Below are positions 16,309 through 24,297 of a DNA stretch of 33,589 bases, piece after piece. Below the pieces are notes generated by a model. That model did no database searches. It saw nothing but the letters and a program-made list of their open reading frames with translations, and had not been told where the DNA came from. This stretch comes from Pseudolabrys sp. Its GTDB lineage: Bacteria > Pseudomonadota > Alphaproteobacteria > Rhizobiales > Xanthobacteraceae. The stretch is from NCBI GenBank assembly GCA_019635575.1, contig JAHBZF010000002.1, positions 77,144 through 110,732 of the forward strand, written 5' to 3'. Numbering within the stretch: the stretch's first letter is position 1; each line of letters starts with the position of its first letter. The position numbers and the translations under genes were made by a program.

Positions 16309-17166
16309 TCAGCGATTGACCGTCGGATATTCGAACCGGAGATCCATCGAATAGGTGAAGCGGTCGGCGGGCGTGATCGTCCGTCCCACTTCCACGATGA
16401 CTCCGTCCGCGGTCATGTATTGGCGGAGGATCGACAACGCCGGGAAGTTGGGTTTCACCTTGAGCGGCTTGGTGAGGCGGGCCGGTATGATGATCGCACT
16501 GATTTCTTGTTTGATCGCGACCACCTTCACGCCGTAGCGCCGTTCGATCATGGAGAAGATCGGCACTTGCTTCTGGCCGATCTGTTCGGCGATGCCGCGA
16601 AAAGCCGCGTTGATATGAATGGCCGAGTGGGAAATCGGCAGTTCCTGATCGCCCACATAACGCAGGCCTTCGGTCAGAAACCATTGCTCGTCGTTACCGA
16701 CCGGCGGCAACGGGATTTCGGCGTCCGCCGCCTTGATCAGTTTCTTGCGGAGCGGTTCGAGCCGGGTGTTCTGAACATACTGCCAGATGTCGGGGATCGA
16801 ACCGAGCGACAGCACGAACCGGCCGGAGATGTCCTTGTTCTCGACGCGCGTTCCGACGCCCTGATGCCGGGAGACGAGCCCGAGATCGCGCAGCTTTCGG
16901 ATCGCCTCGCGGACCGTGTGCCGGCTGACGTCATAGGTGTCGCACAGCTCGGCTTCCGTCGGCAGCAGCGTTCCGACCGCGTATTGCCCGGAGCGGATGC
17001 CCTCGGACAACAGTTCCGCCAGCGCGAGATAGCGCGGCTGGGCACTTTCGAACGGCGTAAAACCCACGTCAGACGAAGATCCGAGTTTGTCTTTCACGTC
17101 ACGCCAGCCAGTTGAAATCTTGTTCTCTCCGTGGATACGGGATCGGTCGTCACGGGGCAAGTTCAA
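16309..17166 (-). CDS. GntR-family transcriptional regulator, UTRA (HutC) subfamily
   Basis: A regulator of up to 285 residues. The winged helix is at about 43-110 (LCDTYDVSRHTVREAIRKLRDLG), followed by a UTRA ligand domain to the end: LRYVGDQELPISHSAIHI, then a variable core, and EVGRTITPADRFTYSMDLRFEYP. UTRA domains bind small carboxylates, amino acids or sugars. The longest frame starts with TTG (17164-17166); GTG codons at Val24 or Val34 are alternatives, and the start is uncertain. It is last in the CoA-transferase/aconitase X operon, and its likely targets are sites A, B and C (16203, 19990, 24298), perhaps with autoregulation at 17175. Confidence 0.87.
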   Translation of the reverse strand: MNLPRDDRSRIHGENKISTGWRDVKDKLGSSSDVGFTPFESAQPRYLALAELLSEGIRSGQYAVGTLLPTEAELCDTYDVSRHTVREAIRKLRDLGLVSRHQGVGTRVENKDISGRFVLSLGSIPDIWQYVQNTRLEPLRKKLIKAADAEIPLPPVGNDEQWFLTEGLRYVGDQELPISHSAIHINAAFRGIAEQIGQKQVPIFSMIERRYGVKVVAIKQEISAIIIPARLTKPLKVKPNFPALSILRQYMTADGVIVEVGRTITPADRFTYSMDLRFEYPTVNR

Positions 17167-17174
17167 GCCCGAAC

Positions 17175-17196
17175 ATCCCCGGACAAGGGCCTGTCC
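17175..17196. promoter_or_regulatory. Partial operator-like site and hairpin upstream of the UTRA regulator
   Basis: ATCCCCGGACAA (17175-17186) matches the regulon site at 9 of 12 positions. Its GGACA also pairs with TGTCC at 17192-17196, giving a short stem. It lies between the aconitase X large-subunit stop and the regulator start, so it could be a weak autoregulatory site or an intercistronic hairpin. No T-run follows, so it is not a clear terminator. Confidence 0.3.
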
Positions 17197-17208
17197 CGGC
17201 CACCGCCA

Positions 17209-18432
17209 TCAGCCGCGCCAGCGGCCGGCAACCGCCGAATCGATACATTGCGCCAATGACCCGAGCCGGACCCTGACATGATGGCTGGCCGTCAGATAAG
17301 CGATCTTCAACGAATTCGTCGCCAGCGTCCGGCCGGCCGGGATTTCGTCATAGGCGACATGAACGCAACTGTCAGATAGCAGCCTCACGTTCCGCCGTTC
17401 GAGCCTTGCCGCCAGCCCCGAACCCTCCGCCTCCTCCGCGCAGGCACGGTTGACCTGAATCCAGAACCGGACCGTGTCGGCGATGACGCGGTCGCCGAGC
17501 AAATCCGAGATTTCCCGCACCTGCGCGACCGAAGCATGCGGGCAGCCGATCGCCACCACATCCAGCGCCGTATCGTCGGCGGTGTCGTATCGGCGCGCTT
17601 CCCGCGCGAGCGTGGCGGCATCGATCCGGACCACGTCCGCAACATGCCCCGGCAACATGGCATCTGCTCGCGTCGGCGCTTCCGCCGTGACGCCGACGAT
17701 GTGCAGCATCGGCAGCGGCGAGATCGCGGCGAATGCCGCGCAGAATGCCGTCATCTCATCGAGCGTCGGCGTGCGATCGAGTCCCTCGATGACCGGAATA
17801 TGCGCTTCCGCCGCACGCGCCACCGCGCCGCCGAGAAGATTGAACATGTCGGGGCCGCGCACCGGCGTGTCCACCACGATCAGCCGCGTGCCGAACCGAT
17901 TGCGCGGAATGTGCATGCCGTAATGCGCCGTGAGGCCGGTGAGCGCGGAGGCAAGCGCCGTCGCGCCTTCGCGATTGGTGCGGGCGCCGAGCATGCCGTT
18001 GACGTAGGGCGCCGTGGCGGATTCGTTCCAGGCCACCGACGTGTCGCGCTGCGGCGTCACGCCGAGCAGGAAGGGATTGCAGGTAAAGGACGGGGCTGCG
18101 CCCATCGCGAGGCAGGCGTCCGCGATCCGCGTCTGAACGCTTTCCAGATCGCGCAGTTGAGCCGAAGCCCCTGCGGTCCGGCGATCCATCGACAGAATGT
18201 TCAGGGTGGTCGGCACGACAAATCGCCCGCCGCGCGCCGCAAGCGTCTCGAACAACCGCATCCCCGCTTCGCCCATGGAAGCGCCGGACAGCCCCAGATG
18301 CACCGAGTGCACCGGGATGAGACGATCGGCGGCATGGGCGCGCCCAACCGCCACCAGCATGCGCGTTGCAAGCTGGCGGGGCCATCCTTGCGTCCCGTCG
18401 AGCATCTCCTGCTGATGCGCCGTGAGATTCAC
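17209..18432 (-). CDS. Aconitase X catalytic (large) subunit, DUF521 family
   Basis: A 407-residue iron-sulfur (de)hydratase subunit. Recognised from HLGLSGASMGEAGMRLFE and VVPTTLNILSMDRR near the start, NGMLGARTNREGATALASAL near 145-164 and TLATNSLKIAYLT near the end. Three cysteines are in the places expected for the cluster: Cys118 (FTCNP), Cys297 (IGCPH) and Cys356 (SDSCVH). Characterised bacterial relatives dehydrate cis-3-hydroxy-L-proline, and archaeal ones mevalonate 5-phosphate. No proline genes are near, so the substrate is probably a different hydroxy acid. The GTG start overlaps the small-subunit stop (GTGA). Confidence 0.9.
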   Translation of the reverse strand: MNLTAHQQEMLDGTQGWPRQLATRMLVAVGRAHAADRLIPVHSVHLGLSGASMGEAGMRLFETLAARGGRFVVPTTLNILSMDRRTAGASAQLRDLESVQTRIADACLAMGAAPSFTCNPFLLGVTPQRDTSVAWNESATAPYVNGMLGARTNREGATALASALTGLTAHYGMHIPRNRFGTRLIVVDTPVRGPDMFNLLGGAVARAAEAHIPVIEGLDRTPTLDEMTAFCAAFAAISPLPMLHIVGVTAEAPTRADAMLPGHVADVVRIDAATLAREARRYDTADDTALDVVAIGCPHASVAQVREISDLLGDRVIADTVRFWIQVNRACAEEAEGSGLAARLERRNVRLLSDSCVHVAYDEIPAGRTLATNSLKIAYLTASHHVRVRLGSLAQCIDSAVAGRWRG

Positions 18433-18848
18433 GCGTCACCGCTCCGCCGGACAACGACCACGCCGGGCGTCGCGTTCACGTCCACCGCGTCACCCGACTT
18501 GATGTTGCGGATCGGATCGGGCGCCAGTTTGTGCAGCAACGGAACATGGCCCAGAACGGCGCCCGCCGTGACGACCGCATCGGCTTGCACATTGATGATG
18601 GCGATCGGGGCCGTCTTTCGCTCCGCGAGATGAAGCAACCGATAGGAGCCGCTGCTGCTCCCGCTTCCGCTCGGGAAAATCAGCACCCGCCCGGCAACCG
18701 ATGTGCCAAACAAGGGATGTCCCGGCTGTCTGACGATGCCCGTTGCCGCATCGACCAGACTGAGCGCCAGATCGGTATCCGTGACCAGAGCCGTTCCGCT
18801 GACCCGGCCCTCGACCAGACAATCCCCCTGAAACACGAGCGTCGTCAC
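18429..18848 (-). CDS. Aconitase X swivel (small) subunit, DUF126 family
   Basis: A 139-residue partner of the DUF521 protein, corresponding to the mobile swivel domain that closes over the active site. The mark is VAGRVLIFPSGSGSSSGSYRLLHL, with the serine-rich loop at about 60-68 expected to contribute an active-site residue. In many organisms this domain is fused to the large one; here it is separate and precedes it. Start is GTG, overlapping the CoA-transferase stop by four bases, and its stop overlaps the large-subunit start, so the three genes are translationally coupled. Confidence 0.9.
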   Translation of the reverse strand: MTTLVFQGDCLVEGRVSGTALVTDTDLALSLVDAATGIVRQPGHPLFGTSVAGRVLIFPSGSGSSSGSYRLLHLAERKTAPIAIINVQADAVVTAGAVLGHVPLLHKLAPDPIRNIKSGDAVDVNATPGVVVVRRSGDA

Positions 18849-19948
18849 GGAGACTGCTCCAGCAGCGCGTTCGCCTCGCCCAGCAACGGAACGTCCCGCG
18901 TTCCTGCCGGAAGCCGAACCGCATCCGCCATCGGCAGAGGCAGAGCCGGCATCGCCTGCCCCTGAGCGGCAAGGCGAAGGTCGCCGTCAGCGAGACCGGC
19001 CGCAGCCTCCTGCATGGTTTTCACCACGGAACAGCAGATGTCGTGCGTTTCAAACAGTCGCTGCCAATGATCGGCATCGTGGCTGGCGATGATCGCGGCG
19101 ACCGCCTCGATCGTTGTCGCCGGATGGGCGCGATCGTCACGGTCGTCTTCCGGCAATCCGATCAGATCGCAGAAGCCTCGCCAGAATTTTTCCTCGAGCG
19201 CACCCACCGCGATGAAGCGGCCATCTCTGGTCCGATAGTGCCGATAGCGCGCCAGCCCGCCGGTGATCGCATCGGCATTCGGCTGCGGCCACGATCCATC
19301 ACCCAGCCCACGCGCCAGCGCCCAGTAGCCGAGTGGCGCAAGATTGTCCGCCATCGCGATATCGAGAAAACATCCGGTCTCGCTTCTCTCGCGCTGCATC
19401 AGCGCCAGCAGGACGTTGATCACCAGCGGATAGGAGCCGCCGACGAGATCGGCGATCGGCCCCGGCGGCAATGGCGGCACACCGTCGGCCCCGACGACCA
19501 GCGATGTGATGCCGCTCTCGGCCAGATAGTTGAGATCATGCCCCGCTCGTTGCGAGCGGTCGCCGTGCTGGCCATAGCCGGTCAGCGAACAATAGATGAT
19601 CCTCGGATTGAGCGCGCGAACCGCATCGTAACCCAACCCGAGACGGGCCATGACGCCCGGCCGGAACTGTTCGACCAGGACATCGGCGGCCGCCAGCAGC
19701 GGCGTCAATCGCGCGACCGCGCCGGGCGCCTTCAGATCGATCGCGATACTGCGCTTGCCGCCGTTCAGCATGGCGAAGCTGGCGCTGGCCGCGCCGAGCA
19801 CGGGCCGCCGATGACGCATCTCGTCGCCGGCCGCCTCGCGCTCGATCTTGATCACCTGAGCGCCGGCTTCCGCCAGCATCAGCGTTGCAAGCGGGCCGGG
19901 CAGCAACGTGCTGAAATCGAGAACTTTAATTCCGGCAAGCGGAGTCAT
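18845..19948 (-). CDS. Class III (CaiB/BaiF-family) CoA-transferase
   Basis: A 367-residue enzyme that moves CoA from a donor thioester to a carboxylic acid. Family marks are LAGIKVLDFSTLLPGPLATLML at the start, GDEMRHRRP, NGGKRSIAIDLK and LVEQFRPGVMARLG. The catalytic aspartate is probably in FLDIAMADN (after about residue 170). Start is the ATG at 19946-19948, preceded by AGGA six bases upstream; the frame open further upstream begins at a TTG with no support. It opens an operon with both aconitase X subunits and the UTRA regulator, and is divergent from the citryl-CoA-lyase-like gene, with operator site B between. It probably activates the pathway acid. Confidence 0.9.
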   Translation of the reverse strand: MTPLAGIKVLDFSTLLPGPLATLMLAEAGAQVIKIEREAAGDEMRHRRPVLGAASASFAMLNGGKRSIAIDLKAPGAVARLTPLLAAADVLVEQFRPGVMARLGLGYDAVRALNPRIIYCSLTGYGQHGDRSQRAGHDLNYLAESGITSLVVGADGVPPLPPGPIADLVGGSYPLVINVLLALMQRERSETGCFLDIAMADNLAPLGYWALARGLGDGSWPQPNADAITGGLARYRHYRTRDGRFIAVGALEEKFWRGFCDLIGLPEDDRDDRAHPATTIEAVAAIIASHDADHWQRLFETHDICCSVVKTMQEAAAGLADGDLRLAAQGQAMPALPLPMADAVRLPAGTRDVPLLGEANALLEQSP

Positions 19949-19968
19949 CGGCGATCCTGCGGCGACGC

Positions 19969-19974
19969 TTGACA
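19969..19974 (+). promoter_or_regulatory. Consensus -35 hexamer TTGACA before the lyase-like gene
   Basis: TTGACA lies 73 bases upstream of the plus-strand ATG at 20047. The expected -10 region (about 19991-19998) falls inside operator site B, where the sequence is a poor TATAAT match. The promoter may be weak or activator-dependent, or its -10 may be non-canonical. Confidence 0.35.
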
Positions 19975-19989
19975 GGAAATACAAGCAAG

Positions 19990-20001
19990 TCGTACGGACA
20001 A
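19990..20001. promoter_or_regulatory. Operator site B, TCGTACGGACAA
   Basis: It differs from site C (24298) at one position and from the perfect palindrome of site A (16203) at two. It sits in the 98-base divergent region between the CoA-transferase and the lyase-like gene, so a single bound regulator could control both directions. Confidence 0.6.
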
Positions 20002-20046
20002 CAGGATAACTGGACTAGCACGCGCTCCGCAAGCCGAGGACCCAGC

Positions 20047-20832
20047 ATGAGCCAGCAAAAAACCGATATCCGCTCCGACATGGCGTGGAGCACGGCCGAC
20101 CGGATCACCGTGCGCGGCAGGGATTTGCCGTCGCAGATTCTCGGCAAGCTCAACCTTGGCGACGTCGCGTTTCTCGAATTGACCGGCCGCCTGCCGAGCG
20201 CCGCGGAATCCGCCGTCTTCAATGCGATCGCCGTCACGCTGGTCGAGCATGGCATCACACCCAGCGCCTTGGCGACGCGCATGACCATCCTCGGGGCACC
20301 GGAGGCGATGCAGGCCGCGGTTGCCGCGGGTCTGTGCGGCCTCGGCAGCGTTTTCGTCGGCAGCACGCAGGGCGCCGCCAAGATTCTCCTCGCCGCATTG
20401 CCGACGCGCGATGCGCCCGGCGATCTCGATCGGATCGCCGGCGAGATCGTCGCCGATCATCGCGCCCGCAAGATCACGATCCCCGGCATCGGCCATCCGA
20501 TCCACAAGCCAATCGATCCGCGCACGCCGCGCCTGTTCGAGATTGCCGAGGAGCACGGCTTCAAGGGCCGCTATGTCGAACTGATGACGCTGATCGCGAC
20601 GCATGCGGAAAAGGCGTCAGGCAAATCCCTGCCCGTGAACGCGACCGGCGCTCTCGCGGCGTTATGTTGCGAGCTCGGATTGACGCCGCAGATGTGCCAG
20701 GGCATCGCCGTGTTCGCCCGCGCGATCGGACTGGTCGGCCACATCGTCGAGGAAACCAGCCGCCCGATCGCCGCCGAAGTGTGGCATCGCATCGACGCCG
20801 AAGCGACCCGGCACGTCCGGCCGGAGACCTGA
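20047..20832 (+). CDS. Citryl-CoA lyase-like protein (short citrate synthase fold)
   Basis: A 261-residue protein of the citrate synthase superfamily, similar in size to citryl-CoA lyase and the C-terminal lyase part of ATP-citrate lyase. Expected activity is retro-Claisen cleavage of a citryl-CoA-like ester to acetyl-CoA and an oxo acid. IPGIGHPIHKPIDPRTPRLF (residues 145-164) retains the central histidine (His150) and DPR. The NVDG motif carrying the catalytic Asp in classical members reads NATG (Thr200), and the PxHGGA histidine motif reads STQGAA, so it is a divergent member. Start ATG has GAGGA six bases ahead. It converges with the SDR nine bases away. Confidence 0.82.
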   Translation: MSQQKTDIRSDMAWSTADRITVRGRDLPSQILGKLNLGDVAFLELTGRLPSAAESAVFNAIAVTLVEHGITPSALATRMTILGAPEAMQAAVAAGLCGLGSVFVGSTQGAAKILLAALPTRDAPGDLDRIAGEIVADHRARKITIPGIGHPIHKPIDPRTPRLFEIAEEHGFKGRYVELMTLIATHAEKASGKSLPVNATGALAALCCELGLTPQMCQGIAVFARAIGLVGHIVEETSRPIAAEVWHRIDAEATRHVRPET

Positions 20833-20841
20833 CACCGGCCT

Positions 20842-21624
20842 TCAGATCGAAACCGTCCCGCCCCCGTCAACCGCCTGGATCGTGCCGGTGATATAGCCGG
20901 CCCGATCCGACAGCAGATACGTCACCGCATCCGCGATCTCCTGCGGCAGCCCTTTGCGGCCGATGGGAACGATGTGCGGCGCGCGTGTCGACACCGCGCC
21001 GCCGGCCGTCACCGCATCCGTCGAGGCCGCAATCTTGTCGAACCGCTCGCTCTCGATCGGTCCCGGCGCGACCGCGTTGATCCGGATATTGTGTTTCGCA
21101 TAGATGTCGGACAGACCTTTGGTCAGCACATGCACGGCGGCATTGGCGCTGCAGCCCGGAAGATGCGCCGGCGTCGGCTGCCGGCCCCCGCGCCCCGAAA
21201 TATTGACGATCCGTCCGTAGCGTTGCTTCACCATCGCCGGCAGAACGGCGCGAAGCGTGCGCATATAGCCCATGAACTTGGCCTGCAGCACGGTCTCCCA
21301 ATCGTCGTCGGTCAATTCAAGAAAATCGCCGAATGTCGAGAGCGCGACCGAATTCACCAGGATATCGATGCGGCCGTGCCGCTGCAGAATCTGCGCCGCG
21401 GCCCGATCCACGTCATCGCGCCGCGACAGATCCGCCGGAACGATATCGGCCGGTTTGCCGCCACCCTCTCCGATCGCGCGCGCTGTCTGCTCGAGCGATG
21501 GCCGCGTCCGGCCGGTCAGGACCGTCACGCAGCCTTGCGCCGCGAGCGCGCCGGCGATGGACGCGCCCAGGGCTCCGCCCGCGCCGGTGATCCACGCAAT
21601 CTTTCCGTCGAGTCCATAATCCAT
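20842..21624 (-). CDS. SDR-family protein lacking the YxxxK catalytic pair
   Basis: A 260-residue Rossmann-fold SDR. The cofactor motif TGAGGALG (13-20) and the tail GYITGTIQAVDGGGTVSI are normal and Ser143 is present. The active-site segment reads LPGCSANAAVHVLTKGL, placing Gly157 and Asn161 where Tyr and Lys should be; NNAG is NSVA. It may be an SDR with different chemistry or a non-catalytic binding partner. It is the third gene of the operon starting with the acyl-CoA-dehydrogenase homologue at 24225, 18 bases after the PrpD-like gene. Confidence 0.85.
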   Translation of the reverse strand: MDYGLDGKIAWITGAGGALGASIAGALAAQGCVTVLTGRTRPSLEQTARAIGEGGGKPADIVPADLSRRDDVDRAAAQILQRHGRIDILVNSVALSTFGDFLELTDDDWETVLQAKFMGYMRTLRAVLPAMVKQRYGRIVNISGRGGRQPTPAHLPGCSANAAVHVLTKGLSDIYAKHNIRINAVAPGPIESERFDKIAASTDAVTAGGAVSTRAPHIVPIGRKGLPQEIADAVTYLLSDRAGYITGTIQAVDGGGTVSI

Positions 21625-21642
21625 GAGACTATGAGTCCGTTA

Positions 21643-23019
21643 TCAGGCGGAGCGACGCTCCTGCGCCGGAACGCCGGCGAGACCGCTCCAGAATGCCGAC
21701 ATGTCGTCGAGCTGGTCCAGCGCATCGATGCGGCCGAGCAAGGCCCGCGCCTGCGCCGCCGACAGCGGCGCAACGCCACGCGAGAAGCAGTCCAGCGCCT
21801 TGGCGGTGAGATCGGCGTCCGACATCGGATTTTCCGGGCTGCCGGGCAGATCGAGGATGGTGCGCGTCAACCGTCCGGACGGCGCGGTGAACGACACCGT
21901 ACCCCCCAGTCCGGCGCCCTCCTGGCTCTCGTCGATGAGCACCTTGACGGCATGCGCTAACTTGATCGCCGCCGGATCCCGCGCCGCGGACGCTTCGAGA
22001 TCCGCGAGCCCGAGATGGCCGCGCAACATCACGCTGGCAACCGAATACTGGGCGCTGAATTGCGCCGCGACCAGCGGGTTGCTGCCCGGATCGTATTTGG
22101 CGCCGACCAGCCGCGCCATATAGGGCGAGATGGTCACTTCGATATCCTTGATCTGCGAGACATCGAGCTTGTTCTCGTGCATCAACTGCAAGGCCGCCTC
22201 CGCCGGCGCATGGTTGCAGCCGCAGCTCGGAAACTTCTTCAAGGTCATGTTGAGAACTTCGTAGCGCCGCCCGAGATCGCGCGTGACGACGGCCGGGTCG
22301 CCGTTCTCGTACATGGCGTAGAAGCCGCACTTTCCTTCGAAGACGGCGCGCGGCGCGCTGGTCTCGTATCGGGCCAGCAGCGCGGAGAATACCGCGTCGC
22401 GGGCCGCGATCGCGGACTGCGTTCGCTTCATCAGCGTCTGCTCTATCGCCGCCTGCTGCGTGCCGCCGCATTGGGCCAGCGCCGCGCCGATGGAATTGCA
22501 AACCCCCTCACGATCGAGCCGCAGCACCTTGGCGGCGGCGGCGGCGGCCGCGAGCACGCCGTGCATCGAGGTGTAGAACCAGCCGGAATGATCGGTCGTC
22601 GCCATGCCGAGACGGCAATGCAGTTCGACGCCCAAAGCCAGGGCGGCCAGGAATTCCTTGCCGCTCCGCCGCTCGCGTTCCGCCAGAGCCATCACAGCGG
22701 GCATCACGACGATCGGCGAATGCGCCAGTCCGCCCAGATGCAGGCAGTCGAAATCCAGCGCCGCCGCGCTGACGCCGTTGAGAAACGCGGCCTGAGCGGC
22801 CGGCGCCCGGCCGCCAAATCCCCAGAGCACGGCATCCGGCCGGCCGGCTTCGTCGGCCACCATCCGGTGCATGTTCTCGACGCCCGGCGCGGTCGTTCCT
22901 GCCCAGGCACAGGCCAGCGTGTCGGCCGCCATCCGCTTCGTCGCGGCGATCACATCCGGCGGCAGATCGTCAAAATTCGTGGCAAGACAAAAATCGGCGA
23001 GTTGCTCCGCGAGCGTCAT
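21643..23019 (-). CDS. MmgE/PrpD-family protein
   Basis: A 458-residue cytoplasmic enzyme of the 2-methylcitrate dehydratase / cis-aconitate decarboxylase / iminodisuccinate epimerase family. Marks are the N-terminal helical domain, NGVSAAALDFDCLHLGGLAHSP (residues about 80-101) and the K(F)PSCGCNHAPAEAAL segment near the start of the C-terminal lid. Reaction type (dehydration, decarboxylation or epimerisation of a tricarboxylate-like acid) cannot be decided. An alanine run near residue 160 comes from a GGC repeat and is unremarkable. It is the middle gene of a three-gene minus-strand operon. Confidence 0.9.
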   Translation of the reverse strand: MTLAEQLADFCLATNFDDLPPDVIAATKRMAADTLACAWAGTTAPGVENMHRMVADEAGRPDAVLWGFGGRAPAAQAAFLNGVSAAALDFDCLHLGGLAHSPIVVMPAVMALAERERRSGKEFLAALALGVELHCRLGMATTDHSGWFYTSMHGVLAAAAAAAKVLRLDREGVCNSIGAALAQCGGTQQAAIEQTLMKRTQSAIAARDAVFSALLARYETSAPRAVFEGKCGFYAMYENGDPAVVTRDLGRRYEVLNMTLKKFPSCGCNHAPAEAALQLMHENKLDVSQIKDIEVTISPYMARLVGAKYDPGSNPLVAAQFSAQYSVASVMLRGHLGLADLEASAARDPAAIKLAHAVKVLIDESQEGAGLGGTVSFTAPSGRLTRTILDLPGSPENPMSDADLTAKALDCFSRGVAPLSAAQARALLGRIDALDQLDDMSAFWSGLAGVPAQERRSA

Positions 23020-23061
23020 GACAGCACTCCGTTCCTTGCGCTGCGCGCGAGCAGCGAATCC

Positions 23062-24225
23062 TCAACCGCCGTCGCCGCGAATGGCGGCAAACTCCTTGCC
23101 CAGCAGTTCCTTGATGGCGATGATCTTCATGATGTTGATGGTGCCGCCGGTGAACAGCAGCGCCATCGTGTCGCGCATGCGGCGCTCGACCGAGCATTCC
23201 TTCAGATAACCGTTGGCGCCATACATCTGCAGGCACGCGGTGATGGCATCGACCGACGACGTGACCGAATACCATTTCGCCATCGTCGCCTGCATCGCGG
23301 GGTTCTGTCCCACCACGCTCATCCACAGTCCCTTGTAGGCCATCAACCGGCAAGCCTGGATGCGCGTGTAGTGTTCGATCAGCGGAAAGCTGACGCCCTG
23401 ATACATGCCGATCGGCCGTCCGTAGACCACCTTCTTCTTGACGAACGCGACGGTGTCATCGAGCACCTGCTGCGCCGAGCCGATGGCGTTGAGCGCCGAC
23501 AGACAGCGCGACACGCCCCAGCGGGCATAAAGCAGCTTTTTTCCCTCGGTTTTCGAGCCCAGCACGTTCGCCTGCGGCACCCGGACATTCTTGAAATGAA
23601 CGATGCCGAGCTGGTGGCCGCGCGCGCCCATCTCTTCCATCTGTTCGCACGAGATGCCCGGCGCGTCGGCGGGCACCTTGATGAAAGCGATGCGCGGCTT
23701 GTTGGTGCCGTCGCCCTTCACCCAGGCGGTGACGCCCATATAGGTCGCGCCCGGCATGATGCTGACATGAATCTTGCGGCCGGTGATCAGAAAGTCGTCG
23801 CCATCGACCACAGCTTCGGTCTGCATGTTGGTGACGTCCGATCCCGCATCCTCTTCCGAGGTCGCGATCGATAAAAGATTTTCGCCGCGGAACACCTTGC
23901 GGACGACATCGTCGCCCCAGCCCGGAATCAGGGTCGCCATGGTGTTGTTGACGGAGCAGATCAGCGCGCAGCTCGTATCGACGCGGCCAAGTTCCTCGAT
24001 GCAGATGCCGAGCGTGATATAATCCTTGCCGTGACCGCCCATTTCCTTCGGAGCGGCCAGGCCGATCAGTCCCGCTTTCCCCATTTTCGGGATGATGTCG
24101 TGCGTCGGCAACTGCTCGACGTCATCCCATTCCTTGACGTAGGGCGCGATTTCCCGCTGGGCGAAGTCGCGGACATAGGCGCGAAACTCTTCCTGTTCCG
24201 GCGAAAAATTGAAATCGAGAGACAT
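23062..24225 (-). CDS. Acyl-CoA dehydrogenase homologue without the catalytic glutamate
   Basis: A 387-residue flavoprotein of acyl-CoA dehydrogenase fold, with LLSIATSEEDAGSDVTNMQTEA (FAD-binding region) and YGANGYLKECSVERRMRDTMAL near the C-terminus. Measured from Arg351-Asp352, the position of the medium-chain catalytic Glu is Gly360 (FTGGT instead of YEGT). The alternative Glu site of isovaleryl-CoA-type enzymes is Ser239. It therefore probably does not perform ordinary alpha,beta-dehydrogenation; acyl-CoA desulfinases and some reductases in this fold also lack the base. Start is the ATG at 24223-24225, which gives the family-typical MSLDFNFSPEQ; a TTG further upstream is less likely. It heads an operon with PrpD and the SDR. 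Confidence 0.88.
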   Translation of the reverse strand: MSLDFNFSPEQEEFRAYVRDFAQREIAPYVKEWDDVEQLPTHDIIPKMGKAGLIGLAAPKEMGGHGKDYITLGICIEELGRVDTSCALICSVNNTMATLIPGWGDDVVRKVFRGENLLSIATSEEDAGSDVTNMQTEAVVDGDDFLITGRKIHVSIMPGATYMGVTAWVKGDGTNKPRIAFIKVPADAPGISCEQMEEMGARGHQLGIVHFKNVRVPQANVLGSKTEGKKLLYARWGVSRCLSALNAIGSAQQVLDDTVAFVKKKVVYGRPIGMYQGVSFPLIEHYTRIQACRLMAYKGLWMSVVGQNPAMQATMAKWYSVTSSVDAITACLQMYGANGYLKECSVERRMRDTMALLFTGGTINIMKIIAIKELLGKEFAAIRGDGG

Positions 24226-24297
24226 TCCGGGACCGCCTGCCGTTGCTTCCGTGGGTGGCCGCAAGATGGGGTCCGGGGCGAAGGATTGTCAAGAAAT

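Noticed and set aside
22534-22556. GGC-type trinucleotide run as a possible unstable repeat
   Set aside because: It encodes a short alanine stretch in a helix of the PrpD-family protein, is imperfect and in frame; common in GC-rich coding DNA.
22015-23874. A 619-codon open frame antisense to PrpD and the acyl-CoA-dehydrogenase homologue
   Set aside because: Same reason: it crosses two intact genes and their gap, with no domain features.
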